Source of the DNA: Sabellastarte sp. h YS-2021
Lineage: Eukaryota; Annelida; Polychaeta; Sabellida; Sabellidae
Direction of reading: 5' to 3'
Assembly (NCBI GenBank): GCA_964017235.1
Contig: OZ024934.1
Coordinates: 86,890,706 to 86,954,705 of the forward strand
Length of the DNA: 64,000 bases
Below, one piece after another: positions 61,101-63,699 of this stretch (the stretch's first letter is position 1; each line of letters starts with the position of its first letter). The notes beneath the pieces are model-generated. The model saw nothing but the letters and a program-made list of their open reading frames with translations. It was not told the origin of the DNA and did not search any database. A program made the translations under genes and the position numbers.

Positions 61101-63184
61101 CAAGACATAGCAATCCAGAGAAGATGATCCTTAAGGTTCATCATTACAGTTCCTCAATTCATAAATCAAAAGTTCATTTCAACAAATGTTTCTCATAGGA
61201 TGCTCAAAAACTTTGGAATAATTCAGCACTGGAAATTTGAACTGCTCCTATTCTTTCGTGTTTCCAAAGACAACTTAAACCCTATCTATTTCAGATGTAT
61301 TTCCCTCTGTAGGTGGTTGTGGTGGTACCAGCAGCAGTGGTGGTGATTGTACCATTTTGACATCACTTATAACATGTTGTAATACAAATACACCATTTAG
61401 ATTTATCAAGTTGCAAACTGAAGCACAACCATAGCATTTTTGTTACACTTTGTATGCTAGCTCTCATGTGAATTCAAATTCTGAATCTAAGTAATTTTTT
61501 AAACATTTTGCCAGTAATTGCACAAAATAGTAAATAAGTATCACTTAATGTGATTTCTCTACAATATTATGAACTACATCTTACCTATGCATCCATCACC
61601 TGTAGCATTAACCACAAGGTCCCCATCACATACTGTGCAAACATTATATGCTGAACATTGTGAACAATTAAGCATTGCATCTCCACATTCTGAAATGACA
61701 ATGTGACTTTGTTATTGTGACTACAATTACAAGTTTATCTGTATGGAACTCAAAACAACAGAATAGCATTCTGTAGGTACATAAGATACAAGGATTTGTG
61801 CCTTAATATATCAAAGCAACTAAATCTCTGATATATATTGAATTTGAAAACATTTAAACAATTAAACAAACATGGCTGTAACTGTTGATTTATGTTGAGG
61901 CTAAATGCACCCAGGCTAAGTCCATTACTGAGTATCATTTAACACCCAGTTCATCTAATTGTATTAAATAATTCTGTATTCTTGTCTTTCTTGTAATTTA
62001 TCTTACCCATGCAACCATAACCTGTAACATTAACCACTAGGTCACTTGTGAACAATTGCATGCAGTAATACCAATTCCTCAAATTCCCTGATTTAAAGAT
62101 GAACCTATTGAAAAAAGCACAGAATCTGGCACATTTTTTGTGCAAACTAAATTGCTCAACTAATATAAGTTTGTTATAACAGTGCATTGAATTTTAATGA
62201 ATAAGCCAATCACAGATCAGTGTCTCTAATTGTTATACTGGTATATTTGGGAACAAACTGCACTCCAATTATACCCTAAATTGTGGTTATTAATTCTATA
62301 TTGATGTTGTAATGCCTCTTACCTGTACATCCATCACCTGTAACATTAACCACAAGGTCCCCGTCACACACTGTGCAGATATTATATGCTGAACACTCTG
62401 AGCAATTGACCATTGCATCTGCACATTCTGAAAATAACAATGAAGTTTTATTTTTTTTCTCTATGACGTAATTATCTCAATTAGCTGTACAGCACTGAAA
62501 AGAAGACTTCAACATAACATTTAGTGCATTTTGTGGCCATTTAAAAAGTAAGAAAACAGAAGACGAAAGAGTTAAATCAACTTGAACAGTACTATTATTT
62601 GTCTTGAGATTGTAAAATTAAACAACCCTAACATAAATCTCTGTAATAGTTAATGCATTTTGAGACTGTTCTTCAGTAATCAATTTTGTTTGAAATAATT
62701 TAACTACAAGTGCAATTCCTTATTTCTAATAGTATTTCATTTTACCTATGCATCCATCACCTGTACCATTCACCACAAGGTCCCAATCACATGCTGTGCA
62801 AAGGTTGTATGCTGAACATTGTGAACAATTAAGCATTGCATCTGCACATTCTGAAATGACAATGATATTTCGGTATTTTAATACAATGCAATTATATCTT
62901 TCAGACTGACTGAACTTTGTACAATCACTGGTGAATTTTGCATACAAATAAAATTTAAGCATCAAGAAACAAACAGTTCAATAAACTGCACTTAAAATTA
63001 GCCTCTTTCTGGATATAAATCAAACTAGTTCCTTCGAATTGCAGGAAACATTTCTGCATTGTTCTGTATTGCATCTTACCTGTACATCCATCATTTGTAC
63101 TATTAACCACTAGGTCTCCATCACATGCTGTGCAAATATTATATGCTGAACATTCCGAGCAATTAAGAATTACATCTGCACATT
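18716..63184 (-). CDS. Giant modular single-pass membrane protein gene, 3' part (52 exons seen)
   Basis: The 52 exons placed here keep one frame and sum to 6080 coding bases (2026 residues and stop, after one base from the preceding exon). Order of the protein: array of 17 six-cysteine repeats, cap repeat, CCP, SEA-like, GCC2/GCC3; then 1 repeat, cap, CCP, SEA-like, GCC2/GCC3; then 14 repeats, cap, CCP, SEA-like, GCC2/GCC3; then one membrane span and a 41-residue tail. Each small repeat has spacing C-x6-C-x2-C-x5-C-x2-C-x12-C, akin to growth-factor-receptor or furin-like repeats. Repeat, cap, CCP and GCC exons are phase 1-1. The domains are all extracellular types, so I infer a large glycosylated cell-surface protein. 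The signal peptide and N-terminus lie beyond the right edge. I do not recognise a named family, and a role in adhesion or recognition is only a guess. Confidence 0.85.
19531..19630 (-). CDS. Exon 51: transmembrane exon
   Basis: 100 bases, phase 1 to 2. It encodes DPSPTRN, then about 24 hydrophobic residues running from AIIILGIG to FSFLLCI, then RPR. Only one span is seen, with positive residues on the 3' side, so the repeats lie outside and the C-terminus inside (type I). Confidence 0.88.
20005..20275 (-). mobile_element. Possible tRNA-derived SINE
   Basis: On the minus strand the head reads GGCCTAGTCTTTAACACACTC (A-box-like) and GCATTCAATACC (weak B box). The body has no match to the other SINEs here. 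Confidence 0.35.
20483..20693. mobile_element. MITE, 211 bases
   Basis: The left end is GGGGCCATATTCAAGAACAA and the right end, on the other strand, GAGGCCGTATTCATCAACAG. Pairing continues into TACTTAG. Non-coding, in the intron between exons 50 and 51. Confidence 0.7.
20829..20921 (-). CDS. Exon 50: GCC2/GCC3 domain, second half (module C)
   Basis: 93 bases, phase 1-1. GLRELCWPCPPGKVTEKEAT, then CGVESVVC. Last ectodomain exon, joined directly to the membrane-span exon. Confidence 0.85.
20922..22700 (-). other. Intron between exons 49 and 50
   Basis: 1.8 kb. It holds a 22-base C run (21601-21622). Two related stretches (AGTAGAATGAAGGGTTTATC near 21197 and ATAGAATGAGGGATTTATT near 21426) suggest an old local duplication. 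I see no exon. Confidence 0.45.
22701..22784 (-). CDS. Exon 49: GCC2/GCC3 domain, first half (module C)
   Basis: 84 bases, phase 1-1. YNCIPGYFLNINNRSCVPC, then KHTYQPEG. Confidence 0.85.
22785..23937 (-). other. Intron between exons 48 and 49
   Basis: 1.15 kb of AT-rich sequence. I see no exon and no clear element apart from a short AT run near 22903. Confidence 0.45.
23938..24122 (-). CDS. Exon 48: second half of SEA-like domain (module C)
   Basis: 185 bases, phase 2 to 1, one codon longer than exons 21 and 28. RCNSPLSFIVSILLDNVE, MEAISNETFTAIYNNGT and NTAWDY. Confidence 0.75.
24377..24525 (+). mobile_element. tRNA-derived SINE
   Basis: A-box-like TGCCTAGTGGATTACCTGG, B-box-like GGGTTAAAGTCCC, then the core CTGTCCCAATATGACCC and TTGAACAGGATGTAAAACAC. 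Same family as 36238-36355. A further tRNA-like B box (GTGTTCAAACCCAGC) lies at 24280. Confidence 0.6.
24643..26402 (+). mobile_element. PIF/Harbinger DNA transposon, decayed copy
   Basis: The terminal inverted repeats are left GGTGTTCCACTGGAGCCGAC and right, on the other strand, TGATGTTCCACTGGAGCCGA (28 bases pair, with few mismatches). The element is about 1.76 kb and carries one transposase relic. No second, Myb-like gene is seen. It sits in the intron between exons 47 and 48, opposite to the host gene. I could not settle the 3-base target duplication. Confidence 0.8.
25139..26131 (+). pseudogene. Harbinger (HARBI1-like) transposase relic
   Basis: DDE_Tnp_4-type nuclease. The first catalytic Asp is in SALDGKHIAIKKPKKSG, the second in SGSSSDAHIFN, and the Glu in VVENSFGIIVRRFRVLL. 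The frame has a TGA at 25619-25621 just before LNVGASGSSSDA, where the family has Trp. It has a second TGA at 25796-25798, in the place of Trp in MPWLVKPYS, and a one-base frameshift between about 25810 and 25870. It is dead but recent enough to align easily. Confidence 0.8.
26508..26590 (-). mobile_element. SINE fragment
   Basis: On the minus strand: CCTGTCCCAATATGACTGTA and GAAGATGTAAAACTC, the core and tail of the tRNA-derived SINE family seen at 36076-36355. Confidence 0.5.
26836..27025 (-). CDS. Exon 47: first half of SEA-like domain (module C)
   Basis: 190 bases, phase 1 to 2. HTFLTGLTTTLDCNDFDGAL, ESESEVKDLFIKLLNEM, NITVIVIGI. Closer to exon 20 (module A) than to exon 27. Confidence 0.75.
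27313..28300. repeat. Tandem repeat, unit about 348 bases
   Basis: GGCCTCATAT starts units at 27317 and 27665. A third, more diverged unit starts near 28005. Shared landmarks are GCCTTGAT.TTTAGCACATG, TTTAGAGAC, and AAAATTAAAGTTACAGACTT. It lies in the intron between exons 46 and 47. Confidence 0.8.
28459..28635 (-). CDS. Exon 46: CCP/sushi domain (module C)
   Basis: 177 bases, phase 1-1. IDCGDINIDNGSFGAPQGTT, ITCNKGYIIDG, ITCTVYGNWSS and EC. More diverged than the CCPs of modules A and B are from each other. Confidence 0.9.
29023..29127 (-). CDS. Exon 45: cap repeat closing array C
   Basis: 105 bases, phase 1-1. GCSEAMPGCTTCSAYNEC and CEEFKKLKDDNTGC. Confidence 0.85.
30007..30111 (-). CDS. 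Exon 44: last six-cysteine repeat of array C, divergent
   Basis: 105 bases, phase 1-1. ECEEAMPRCVECSAYNLC, then TECVQYFVVSATGDTC. The VVN sequon is replaced by VVSAT, and DGD by VQY. All six cysteines stay. Confidence 0.85.
   Translation of the reverse strand, partial: NVRKPCRDVWNVQHIIYAQNVFNTLLSVPQVTHA
30681..30785 (-). CDS. Exon 43: six-cysteine repeat (array C)
   Basis: 105 bases, phase 1-1. ECQDAMLNCLECSAFNHC, TLCNGDFVVNGTGDGC. Confidence 0.85.
30992..31096 (-). CDS. Exon 42: six-cysteine repeat (array C)
   Basis: 105 bases, phase 1-1. ECGDVMRNCIECSAFNHC and VVNVTGDGC. NCIEC links it to exon 41. Confidence 0.85.
31376..31480 (-). CDS. Exon 41: six-cysteine repeat (array C)
   Basis: 105 bases, phase 1-1. 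ECGEVMSNCIECSAYNIC and DGDFVVNETGDGC. Sequon NET. Confidence 0.85.
31762..31866 (-). CDS. Exon 40: six-cysteine repeat (array C)
   Basis: 105 bases, phase 1-1. ECPDAMPNCLECLAFDHC and DGDLVVNTAGDGC. No sequon. Confidence 0.85.
31867..33073 (-). other. Intron between exons 39 and 40
   Basis: 1.2 kb of AT-rich sequence in which I see no exon, decayed exon or recognisable repeat. Confidence 0.45.
33074..33178 (-). CDS. Exon 39: six-cysteine repeat of array A type inside array C
   Basis: 105 bases, phase 1-1. ECQVAMPNCSQCSAYNIC and VVNGTGDGC. NCSQC is typical of array A. Here it is the only such copy in array C, and its flanking intron also matches array A. Confidence 0.85.
33514..33618 (-). CDS. 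Exon 38: six-cysteine repeat (array C)
   Basis: 105 bases, phase 1-1. NCTECSSYNLCIAC and VVNATTDGC. The intron that follows, to exon 39, is homologous to the one between exons 8 and 9. Confidence 0.85.
34147..34251 (-). CDS. Exon 37: six-cysteine repeat (array C)
   Basis: 105 bases, phase 1-1. ECSDAMLNCTECSAYNHC and VVNATRNGC. Confidence 0.85.
34473..34577 (-). CDS. Exon 36: six-cysteine repeat (array C)
   Basis: 105 bases, phase 1-1. NCVQCSAYNLCTTC and DDDLVVNAAGDGC. The TTC variant is shared with exon 33, its counterpart in the two-exon unit. Confidence 0.85.
34878..34982 (-). CDS. Exon 35: six-cysteine repeat (array C)
   Basis: 105 bases, phase 1-1. ECQEAMPNCVECSAYDIC and DGDFVVNAAGDGC. 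No sequon. Confidence 0.85.
35268..35372 (-). CDS. Exon 34: six-cysteine repeat (array C)
   Basis: 105 bases, phase 1-1. ECGDAMLNCTECSAYNLC and VVNATSNGC. Confidence 0.85.
35534..35638 (-). CDS. Exon 33: six-cysteine repeat (array C)
   Basis: 105 bases, phase 1-1. NCMECSAHNLCTTC and DGNLVVNAVGDGC. No sequon. It pairs with exon 34 as a duplicated two-exon unit (compare exons 36-37). Confidence 0.85.
36076..36213 (-). mobile_element. tRNA-derived SINE, minus-oriented
   Basis: On the minus strand it has an A-box-like TAGCCTTGTGGGTTAGAGG, B-box-like GGGTTTGACTCCC, the core CTGTCCCAATATGACTCTGG and the tail GAACAGGATGTAAAACCC. It faces the plus copy at 36238-36355. Confidence 0.65.
36238..36355 (+). 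mobile_element. tRNA-derived SINE, plus-oriented
   Basis: The B-box-like GGTTTGAATCCC is followed by the family core CTGTCCCAATATGACCCTGG and TTGAACGGGACATAAAACCC. It lies back to back with a minus-oriented copy, in the intron between exons 32 and 33. Confidence 0.65.
36728..36832 (-). CDS. Exon 32: six-cysteine repeat (array C)
   Basis: 105 bases, phase 1-1. NCLECSAYDLCTAC and SGDLVVNATGDGC, with sequon NAT. Confidence 0.85.
37170..37274 (-). CDS. Exon 31: six-cysteine repeat (array C)
   Basis: 105 bases, phase 1-1. ECGDAMLNCTECSAYNLC and VVNATRDGC. First intact repeat of array C. Nearly the same as exons 34 and 37. Confidence 0.85.
37554..37619 (-). pseudogene. Decayed six-cysteine repeat exon at the start of array C
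   Basis: ECQDALPNCVDI is readable next to an AG acceptor and is then followed by a stop. The other end keeps a GT donor context (ATTACCTGAGCATTAATCC on the plus strand). By intron similarity it corresponds to the second exon of the units 34147-34577 and 35268-35638. Confidence 0.65.
38945..39443. mobile_element. MITE with long terminal inverted repeats
   Basis: The left end is CCAATAGACAATTGGTAATC and the right end, on the other strand, CCAATGGACAATTGCTAATC. Pairing continues for about 60 bases (CAGTCAGTACAGACC / CAGTCAGCACAGACC). It is about 500 bases, non-coding, inside the intron between exons 30 and 31. Confidence 0.75.
39639..39731 (-). CDS. Exon 30: GCC2/GCC3 domain, second half (module B)
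   Basis: 93 bases, phase 1-1. GLRELCYPCPLGKVTEGEAT, then YGNESVVC, where modules A and C have CG. One cysteine of a likely disulfide pair is therefore replaced by Tyr in this module only. Confidence 0.85.
40195..40278 (-). CDS. Exon 29: GCC2/GCC3 domain, first half (module B)
   Basis: 84 bases, phase 1-1. YECTPGYFVDIKNKSCTAC, then KNTYQPEG. Full motif. Confidence 0.85.
40279..41877 (-). other. Intron between exons 28 and 29
   Basis: Holds an A-run (40648-40666) and a short CT run (40762-40777). I see no exon or recognisable element. Confidence 0.5.
41878..42059 (-). CDS. Exon 28: second half of SEA-like domain (module B)
   Basis: 182 bases, phase 2 to 1. RCNSPLSFIISIELDNLES, LIEALSNETFTATYDNKT and TNTAGDY. 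Confidence 0.75.
42477..42666 (-). CDS. Exon 27: first half of SEA-like domain (module B)
   Basis: 190 bases, phase 1 to 2. HTFVTGFTTTLDCDDFDGSL, SSSEVKELFMRFLNEL and NVTITVIGI. Aligns without gaps to exons 20 and 47. Confidence 0.75.
43200..43760. repeat. Tandem repeat, unit about 155 bases
   Basis: ACTGATTTACT recurs at 43264, 43420 and 43575, each time followed by CAGCTAT, then GTTATAGCTGACCCAAAAG or a close variant. About 3.5 diverged units, in the intron between exons 26 and 27. Confidence 0.85.
43735..44145. repeat. Tandem duplication, unit about 230 bases
   Basis: TTATAGGTGATTAAGTGCAT and GAGAGAAATCCCTGCAATAG each occur twice in the same order (43740/43970 and 43888/44108). It follows directly on the 155-base repeats. 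Both lie in a dispersed-repeat-like stretch (42770-44400) with fragments such as AAACAGACAAACAGACAGA. Confidence 0.75.
44905..44990 (-). mobile_element. SINE fragment
   Basis: On the minus strand, GGGGATTCAACTCCCACAAG (B-box-like GATTCAACTCC) is followed by GTCCAAATATGAACCCGACT and TTGAACAG. Same family as the copies at 36076-36355. It lies in the intron between exons 26 and 27. Confidence 0.5.
45346..45522 (-). CDS. Exon 26: CCP/sushi domain (module B)
   Basis: 177 bases, phase 1-1. IDCGIINVINGTFSAPQGTT, VRCNAGYIIDG, INCTVSGNWSS and HC. Four cysteines and the Trp are kept. Confidence 0.9.
46025..46129 (-). CDS. Exon 25: cap repeat closing array B
   Basis: 105 bases, phase 1-1. GCSEAMPGCTNCSAYNEC and CEEFKNLKEDNTGC. 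Very close to exon 45 of module C. Confidence 0.85.
46284..46325 (-). pseudogene. Remnant of the 3' end of a repeat exon in array B
   Basis: CATGCATCCATCA next to CACC on the plus strand reads DGCMG|GTG on the gene strand, as at the end of repeat exons. Nothing recognisable precedes it. A weak remnant. Confidence 0.4.
46640..46735 (-). pseudogene. Decayed six-cysteine repeat exon in array B
   Basis: ECQEGMLNSLQCSVYNI is recognisable next to an AG acceptor, but the second cysteine is Ser. The following CxxC is gone (IAGFGYFLVND) and no donor is found. Probably a dead exon. Confidence 0.65.
46965..47069 (-). CDS. Exon 24: the only intact six-cysteine repeat of array B
   Basis: 105 bases, phase 1-1. 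ECGDAMPNCVNCSAYNVC and DGGFVVNGTGDGC. Array B has shrunk to this one usable repeat plus two decayed ones downstream. Confidence 0.85.
47693..47785 (-). CDS. Exon 23: GCC2/GCC3 domain, second half (module A)
   Basis: 93 bases, phase 1-1. GLRELCWPCPPGKVTEGEAT, then CGNESIVC and IDQG. It completes the GCC2/GCC3 pattern and closes module A. Confidence 0.85.
48340..48423 (-). CDS. Exon 22: GCC2/GCC3 domain, first half (module A)
   Basis: 84 bases, phase 1-1. YQCEPGYFVNINNKSCVPC, then NTFQPEG, the usual CxPGYF...CxxCPxxTYQPxxG opening of a GCC2/GCC3 (ephrin-receptor-like) domain. Confidence 0.85.
48780..48961 (-). CDS. Exon 21: second half of SEA-like domain (module A)
   Basis: 182 bases, phase 2 to phase 1. 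RCNSPLSFIVSIELDN, then VEAISNETFTAQYDNRT. Where a cleaving SEA domain has G-S-V-V-V, this has C-N-S-P-L, so self-cleavage is not expected. NRT and NET sequons are present. Confidence 0.75.
48962..50059 (-). other. Intron between exons 20 and 21
   Basis: It holds a run of 32 T (49118-49149) and otherwise unremarkable AT-rich sequence. I see no exon or mobile element. Confidence 0.5.
50060..50249 (-). CDS. Exon 20: first half of SEA-like domain (module A)
   Basis: 190 bases, starting in phase 1 and ending in phase 2 (the Arg codon is split). It carries HTFLTGLTTTLDCNDFDGAL, an acidic stretch ESESEVKDLFLKLLNEL, and NITVTVIGI. The predicted helix and strand order resembles a SEA domain, but the match is by eye only. 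Confidence 0.75.
50560..51430. repeat. AT-rich region of degenerate AATGTTT repeats
   Basis: The intron between exons 19 and 20 has many imperfect copies of AAATGTTT/AAACATTT with no fixed period. I see no exon in it. It could be a decayed tandem repeat. Confidence 0.45.
51963..52139 (-). CDS. Exon 19: CCP/sushi domain (module A)
   Basis: 177 bases, phase 1-1, encoding one full CCP. It has four cysteines (IDCGIISVINGTF, ATIRCNEGYIIDG, EINCTISGNWSS, YC) and the invariant Trp before the last Cys. It is nearly identical to exon 26. Confidence 0.9.
52459..52563 (-). CDS. Exon 18: divergent cap repeat closing array A
   Basis: Also 105 bases, phase 1-1, with the same six-cysteine spacing. Its second half is different: CEACATFSKLKEDNTGC, without VVN. 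The same cap type closes arrays B and C (exons 25 and 45), always directly before a CCP exon. Confidence 0.85.
53177..53281 (-). CDS. Exon 17: six-cysteine repeat with AT in place of the GT donor
   Basis: The reading frame is intact (NCSQCSAYNICSAC, then VVNAKGDGC), but the base after the exon is changed, so the junction reads GTGCAG|ATAAGA instead of CAG|GTAAGA. The site does not look like a U12 AT-AC intron. The exon is probably skipped. Because it is 105 bases and phase 1-1, skipping removes 35 residues without a frame change. The sequon is also lost (NAK). Confidence 0.7.
53370..53474 (-). CDS. Exon 16: six-cysteine repeat (array A)
   Basis: 105 bases, phase 1-1. It starts ECVNAMHNCSQC and has VVNGTGDGC. 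Only 88 bases of intron separate it from exon 17. Confidence 0.85.
53511..53556. repeat. Perfect 20-base inverted repeat in an intron
   Basis: The arm ACATATTTACTAAACTGAGA is followed, after 6 bases, by its exact reverse complement (53537-53556). It lies 37 bases upstream of exon 16 on the gene strand. The rest of the intron to 54065 shows only an unrecognised 103-residue open frame (53582-53893), which I do not call as a gene. Confidence 0.7.
54066..54170 (-). CDS. Exon 15: six-cysteine repeat (array A)
   Basis: 105 bases, phase 1-1. It starts ECSDAMLNCSQC and has VVNATDDGC. Sequon kept. Confidence 0.85.
54456..54560 (-). CDS. Exon 14: six-cysteine repeat (array A)
   Basis: 105 bases, phase 1-1. 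Core NCSQCSAYNVCTAC and DGDLVVNGTGDGC, with a full set of cysteines and canonical splice sites. Confidence 0.85.
54812..54916 (-). CDS. Exon 13: six-cysteine repeat (array A)
   Basis: 105 bases, phase 1-1. ECQAAMLNCSQCSAYNVC and DGDRVVNATGDGC, where Leu is replaced by Arg before VVN. Confidence 0.85.
55231..55335 (-). CDS. Exon 12: six-cysteine repeat (array A)
   Basis: 105 bases, phase 1-1. The first residue is Gly instead of Glu (GCADAMLNCSQC) because the acceptor-side base differs. CDRDLVVNATGDGC keeps the sequon. The intron upstream (55336-55832) shows no other feature. Confidence 0.85.
55833..55937 (-). CDS. Exon 11: six-cysteine repeat (array A)
   Basis: 105 bases, phase 1-1. Core NCSQCSAYNVCTVC and DGDLVVNTTGDGC, with an NTT sequon. 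The plus-strand LINE piece lies directly upstream. Confidence 0.85.
56037..56700 (+). mobile_element. CR1/Jockey-like LINE fragment (RT), decayed
   Basis: The plus-strand frame carries the RT catalytic YADDTQLFIHV, then SSRLKLNPDKTEFIISG and IKDLGVWFDANFSF. After a frameshift near 56380-56420 it continues with IRLNYCNSLF and RLYWLPVEF. It is 5' truncated just before the YADD block, as is usual for LINE copies. It lies in the intron between exons 10 and 11, opposite to the host gene. Confidence 0.8.
56850..56954 (-). CDS. Exon 10: six-cysteine repeat (array A)
   Basis: 105 bases, phase 1-1. It is a divergent copy, with core GCSDCSAYNVCTTC and DGNLVVNGTGDGC. Six cysteines and the sequon are kept. 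Confidence 0.85.
57447..58690 (-). mobile_element. L1/Tx1-like LINE relic
   Basis: On the minus strand, spread over different frames, I read KTSAVWLGSIKGLKN, DIFNGGLRLMNTSFLNKALK, FLSRVNKSFWGNVLKAWMSY, then TYPLCDTSLLLNTNITIKK. These follow the order of the region after the RT active site in L1/Tx1-type LINEs. Stops and frameshifts are frequent. The 3' end has an ATGAAATGAAATGAAA tail at 57447-57470. It lies in the intron between exons 9 and 10. Confidence 0.65.
58915..59019 (-). CDS. Exon 9: six-cysteine repeat (array A)
   Basis: 105 bases, phase 1-1. It begins ECQVAMSNCSQCSAYNIC, nearly the same as exon 39 (ECQVAMPNCSQC), 26 kb away. Sequon NAT. Confidence 0.85.
59334..59438 (-). CDS. Exon 8: six-cysteine repeat (array A)
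   Basis: 105 bases, phase 1-1. Core NCSQCSAYNVCTAC, sequon NAT. With exon 9 and the intron between them it forms a block closely related to exons 38-39 of array C. Confidence 0.85.
59718..59822 (-). CDS. Exon 7: six-cysteine repeat (array A)
   Basis: 105 bases, phase 1-1. Core NCLECSAFNNCTAC and DGDLVINSAGDGC, unlike its NCSQC neighbours and closer to the array C type. The sequon is lost (NSA). Confidence 0.85.
60120..60224 (-). CDS. Exon 6: six-cysteine repeat (array A)
   Basis: 105 bases, phase 1-1. Core NCSQCSAYNICAVC and DGDLVVNGTGDGC. It starts ECAAAMP, a variant shared with exon 8. Confidence 0.85.
60682..60786 (-). CDS. Exon 5: six-cysteine repeat (array A)
   Basis: 105 bases, phase 1-1. 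Core NCSQCSAYNVCTAC and DGDLVVNGAGDGC. The usual sequon is lost (NGA). Confidence 0.85.
60890..61320 (+). mobile_element. CR1-like LINE fragment (RT C-terminus), decayed
   Basis: On the plus strand, against the host gene, it reads THITPIHKSRDWLPVKQQI, then TLVFVYKYLTTGNPKYIA and LKPYLFQMYFPL. This is the end of a CR1-type LINE polymerase. Several in-frame stops are present (after YIAHI, after NKCFS and after NSALEI), so it is dead. It lies in the intron upstream of exon 5's neighbour and ends in a GGTGGTGGT-type simple repeat. Confidence 0.75.
61585..61689 (-). CDS. Exon 4: six-cysteine repeat (array A)
   Basis: 105 bases, phase 1-1. Core NCSQCSAYNVCTVC and DGDLVVNATGDGC, with the NAT sequon. 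Splice sites are canonical. Confidence 0.85.
   Translation of the reverse strand, partial: NVEMQCLIVHNVQHIMFAQYVMGTLWLMLQVMDA
62000..62075 (-). pseudogene. Decayed six-cysteine repeat exon between exons 3 and 4
   Basis: The end of a repeat exon is recognisable as SDLVVNVTGYGCMG next to a GT donor. The middle, with the CxxC motifs, is gone, and what precedes it resembles the other end of the exon (ACAATTGCATGC). It is a host exon relic with an internal deletion and is not counted in the reading frame. Confidence 0.65.
62323..62427 (-). CDS. Exon 3: six-cysteine repeat (array A)
   Basis: 105 bases, phase 1-1. Core NCSECSAYNICTVC and DGDLVVNVTGDGC, with a sequon at NVT. All six cysteines are present. 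Confidence 0.85.
62746..62850 (-). CDS. Exon 2: six-cysteine repeat (array A)
   Basis: 105 bases, phase 1-1, GT donor and AG acceptor. Core NCSQCSAYNLCTAC, followed by DWDLVVNGTGDGC, where the usual Gly is Trp. The NGT sequon is kept. Confidence 0.85.
63080..63184 (-). CDS. Exon 1 in window: six-cysteine repeat (array A)
   Basis: This is the most upstream exon visible, of 105 bases and phase 1-1. Core NCSECSAYNICTAC, then the sequon NST. The earlier part of the gene lies beyond the window, and I see no further exon between here and 64000. Confidence 0.85.
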
Positions 63185-63699
63185 CTAAAATCACAATAAA
63201 CATTGACATGCAATTACATTATTTATACATATATTGAATTTAAAACAAAGCTACAAGTTGATATATGTTTCATTTTGTTTAATGTATAATGTAGGAATTT
63301 TGAGACAAGGGATAAAAATAGCATCAGAGATGCCCATACCCCACAGCCTGGGGAAAGAGTTTTCAACACCAGGACATAGAAGTAGTAAAACAGTACAAAG
63401 ACCAGAATACTTTTAACTCAGTGTCACTTATATAAAGGTCTAAATAATGTTTAAGTAGAGAAAATAACATCTAAGAGAAAGAAAATGTATGTAAAGATAA
63501 AGTACTAAAACAAGACAATTCAATAGCAAGATGACAGCATTAATCAGTAAACTAAAAAATATGAAGCTGTAAAATTTATTAATTGGAGAATAGCTGTCAA
63601 TGGAAATAGCATAATTATGTAAAAGTGCATATAATAATTAGTTGCAGCAATCCATATATCCTTGTCATAAGAGAAAGATGTCTCAAATACGGCAGATGA

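Noticed and set aside
30000-63184. Regularly spaced near-identical 105-base blocks, at first sight like a CRISPR or satellite array
   Set aside because: Each block has an open frame with conserved cysteines, is bounded by AG and GT on the minus strand, and is separated by introns of unequal length. They are exons.
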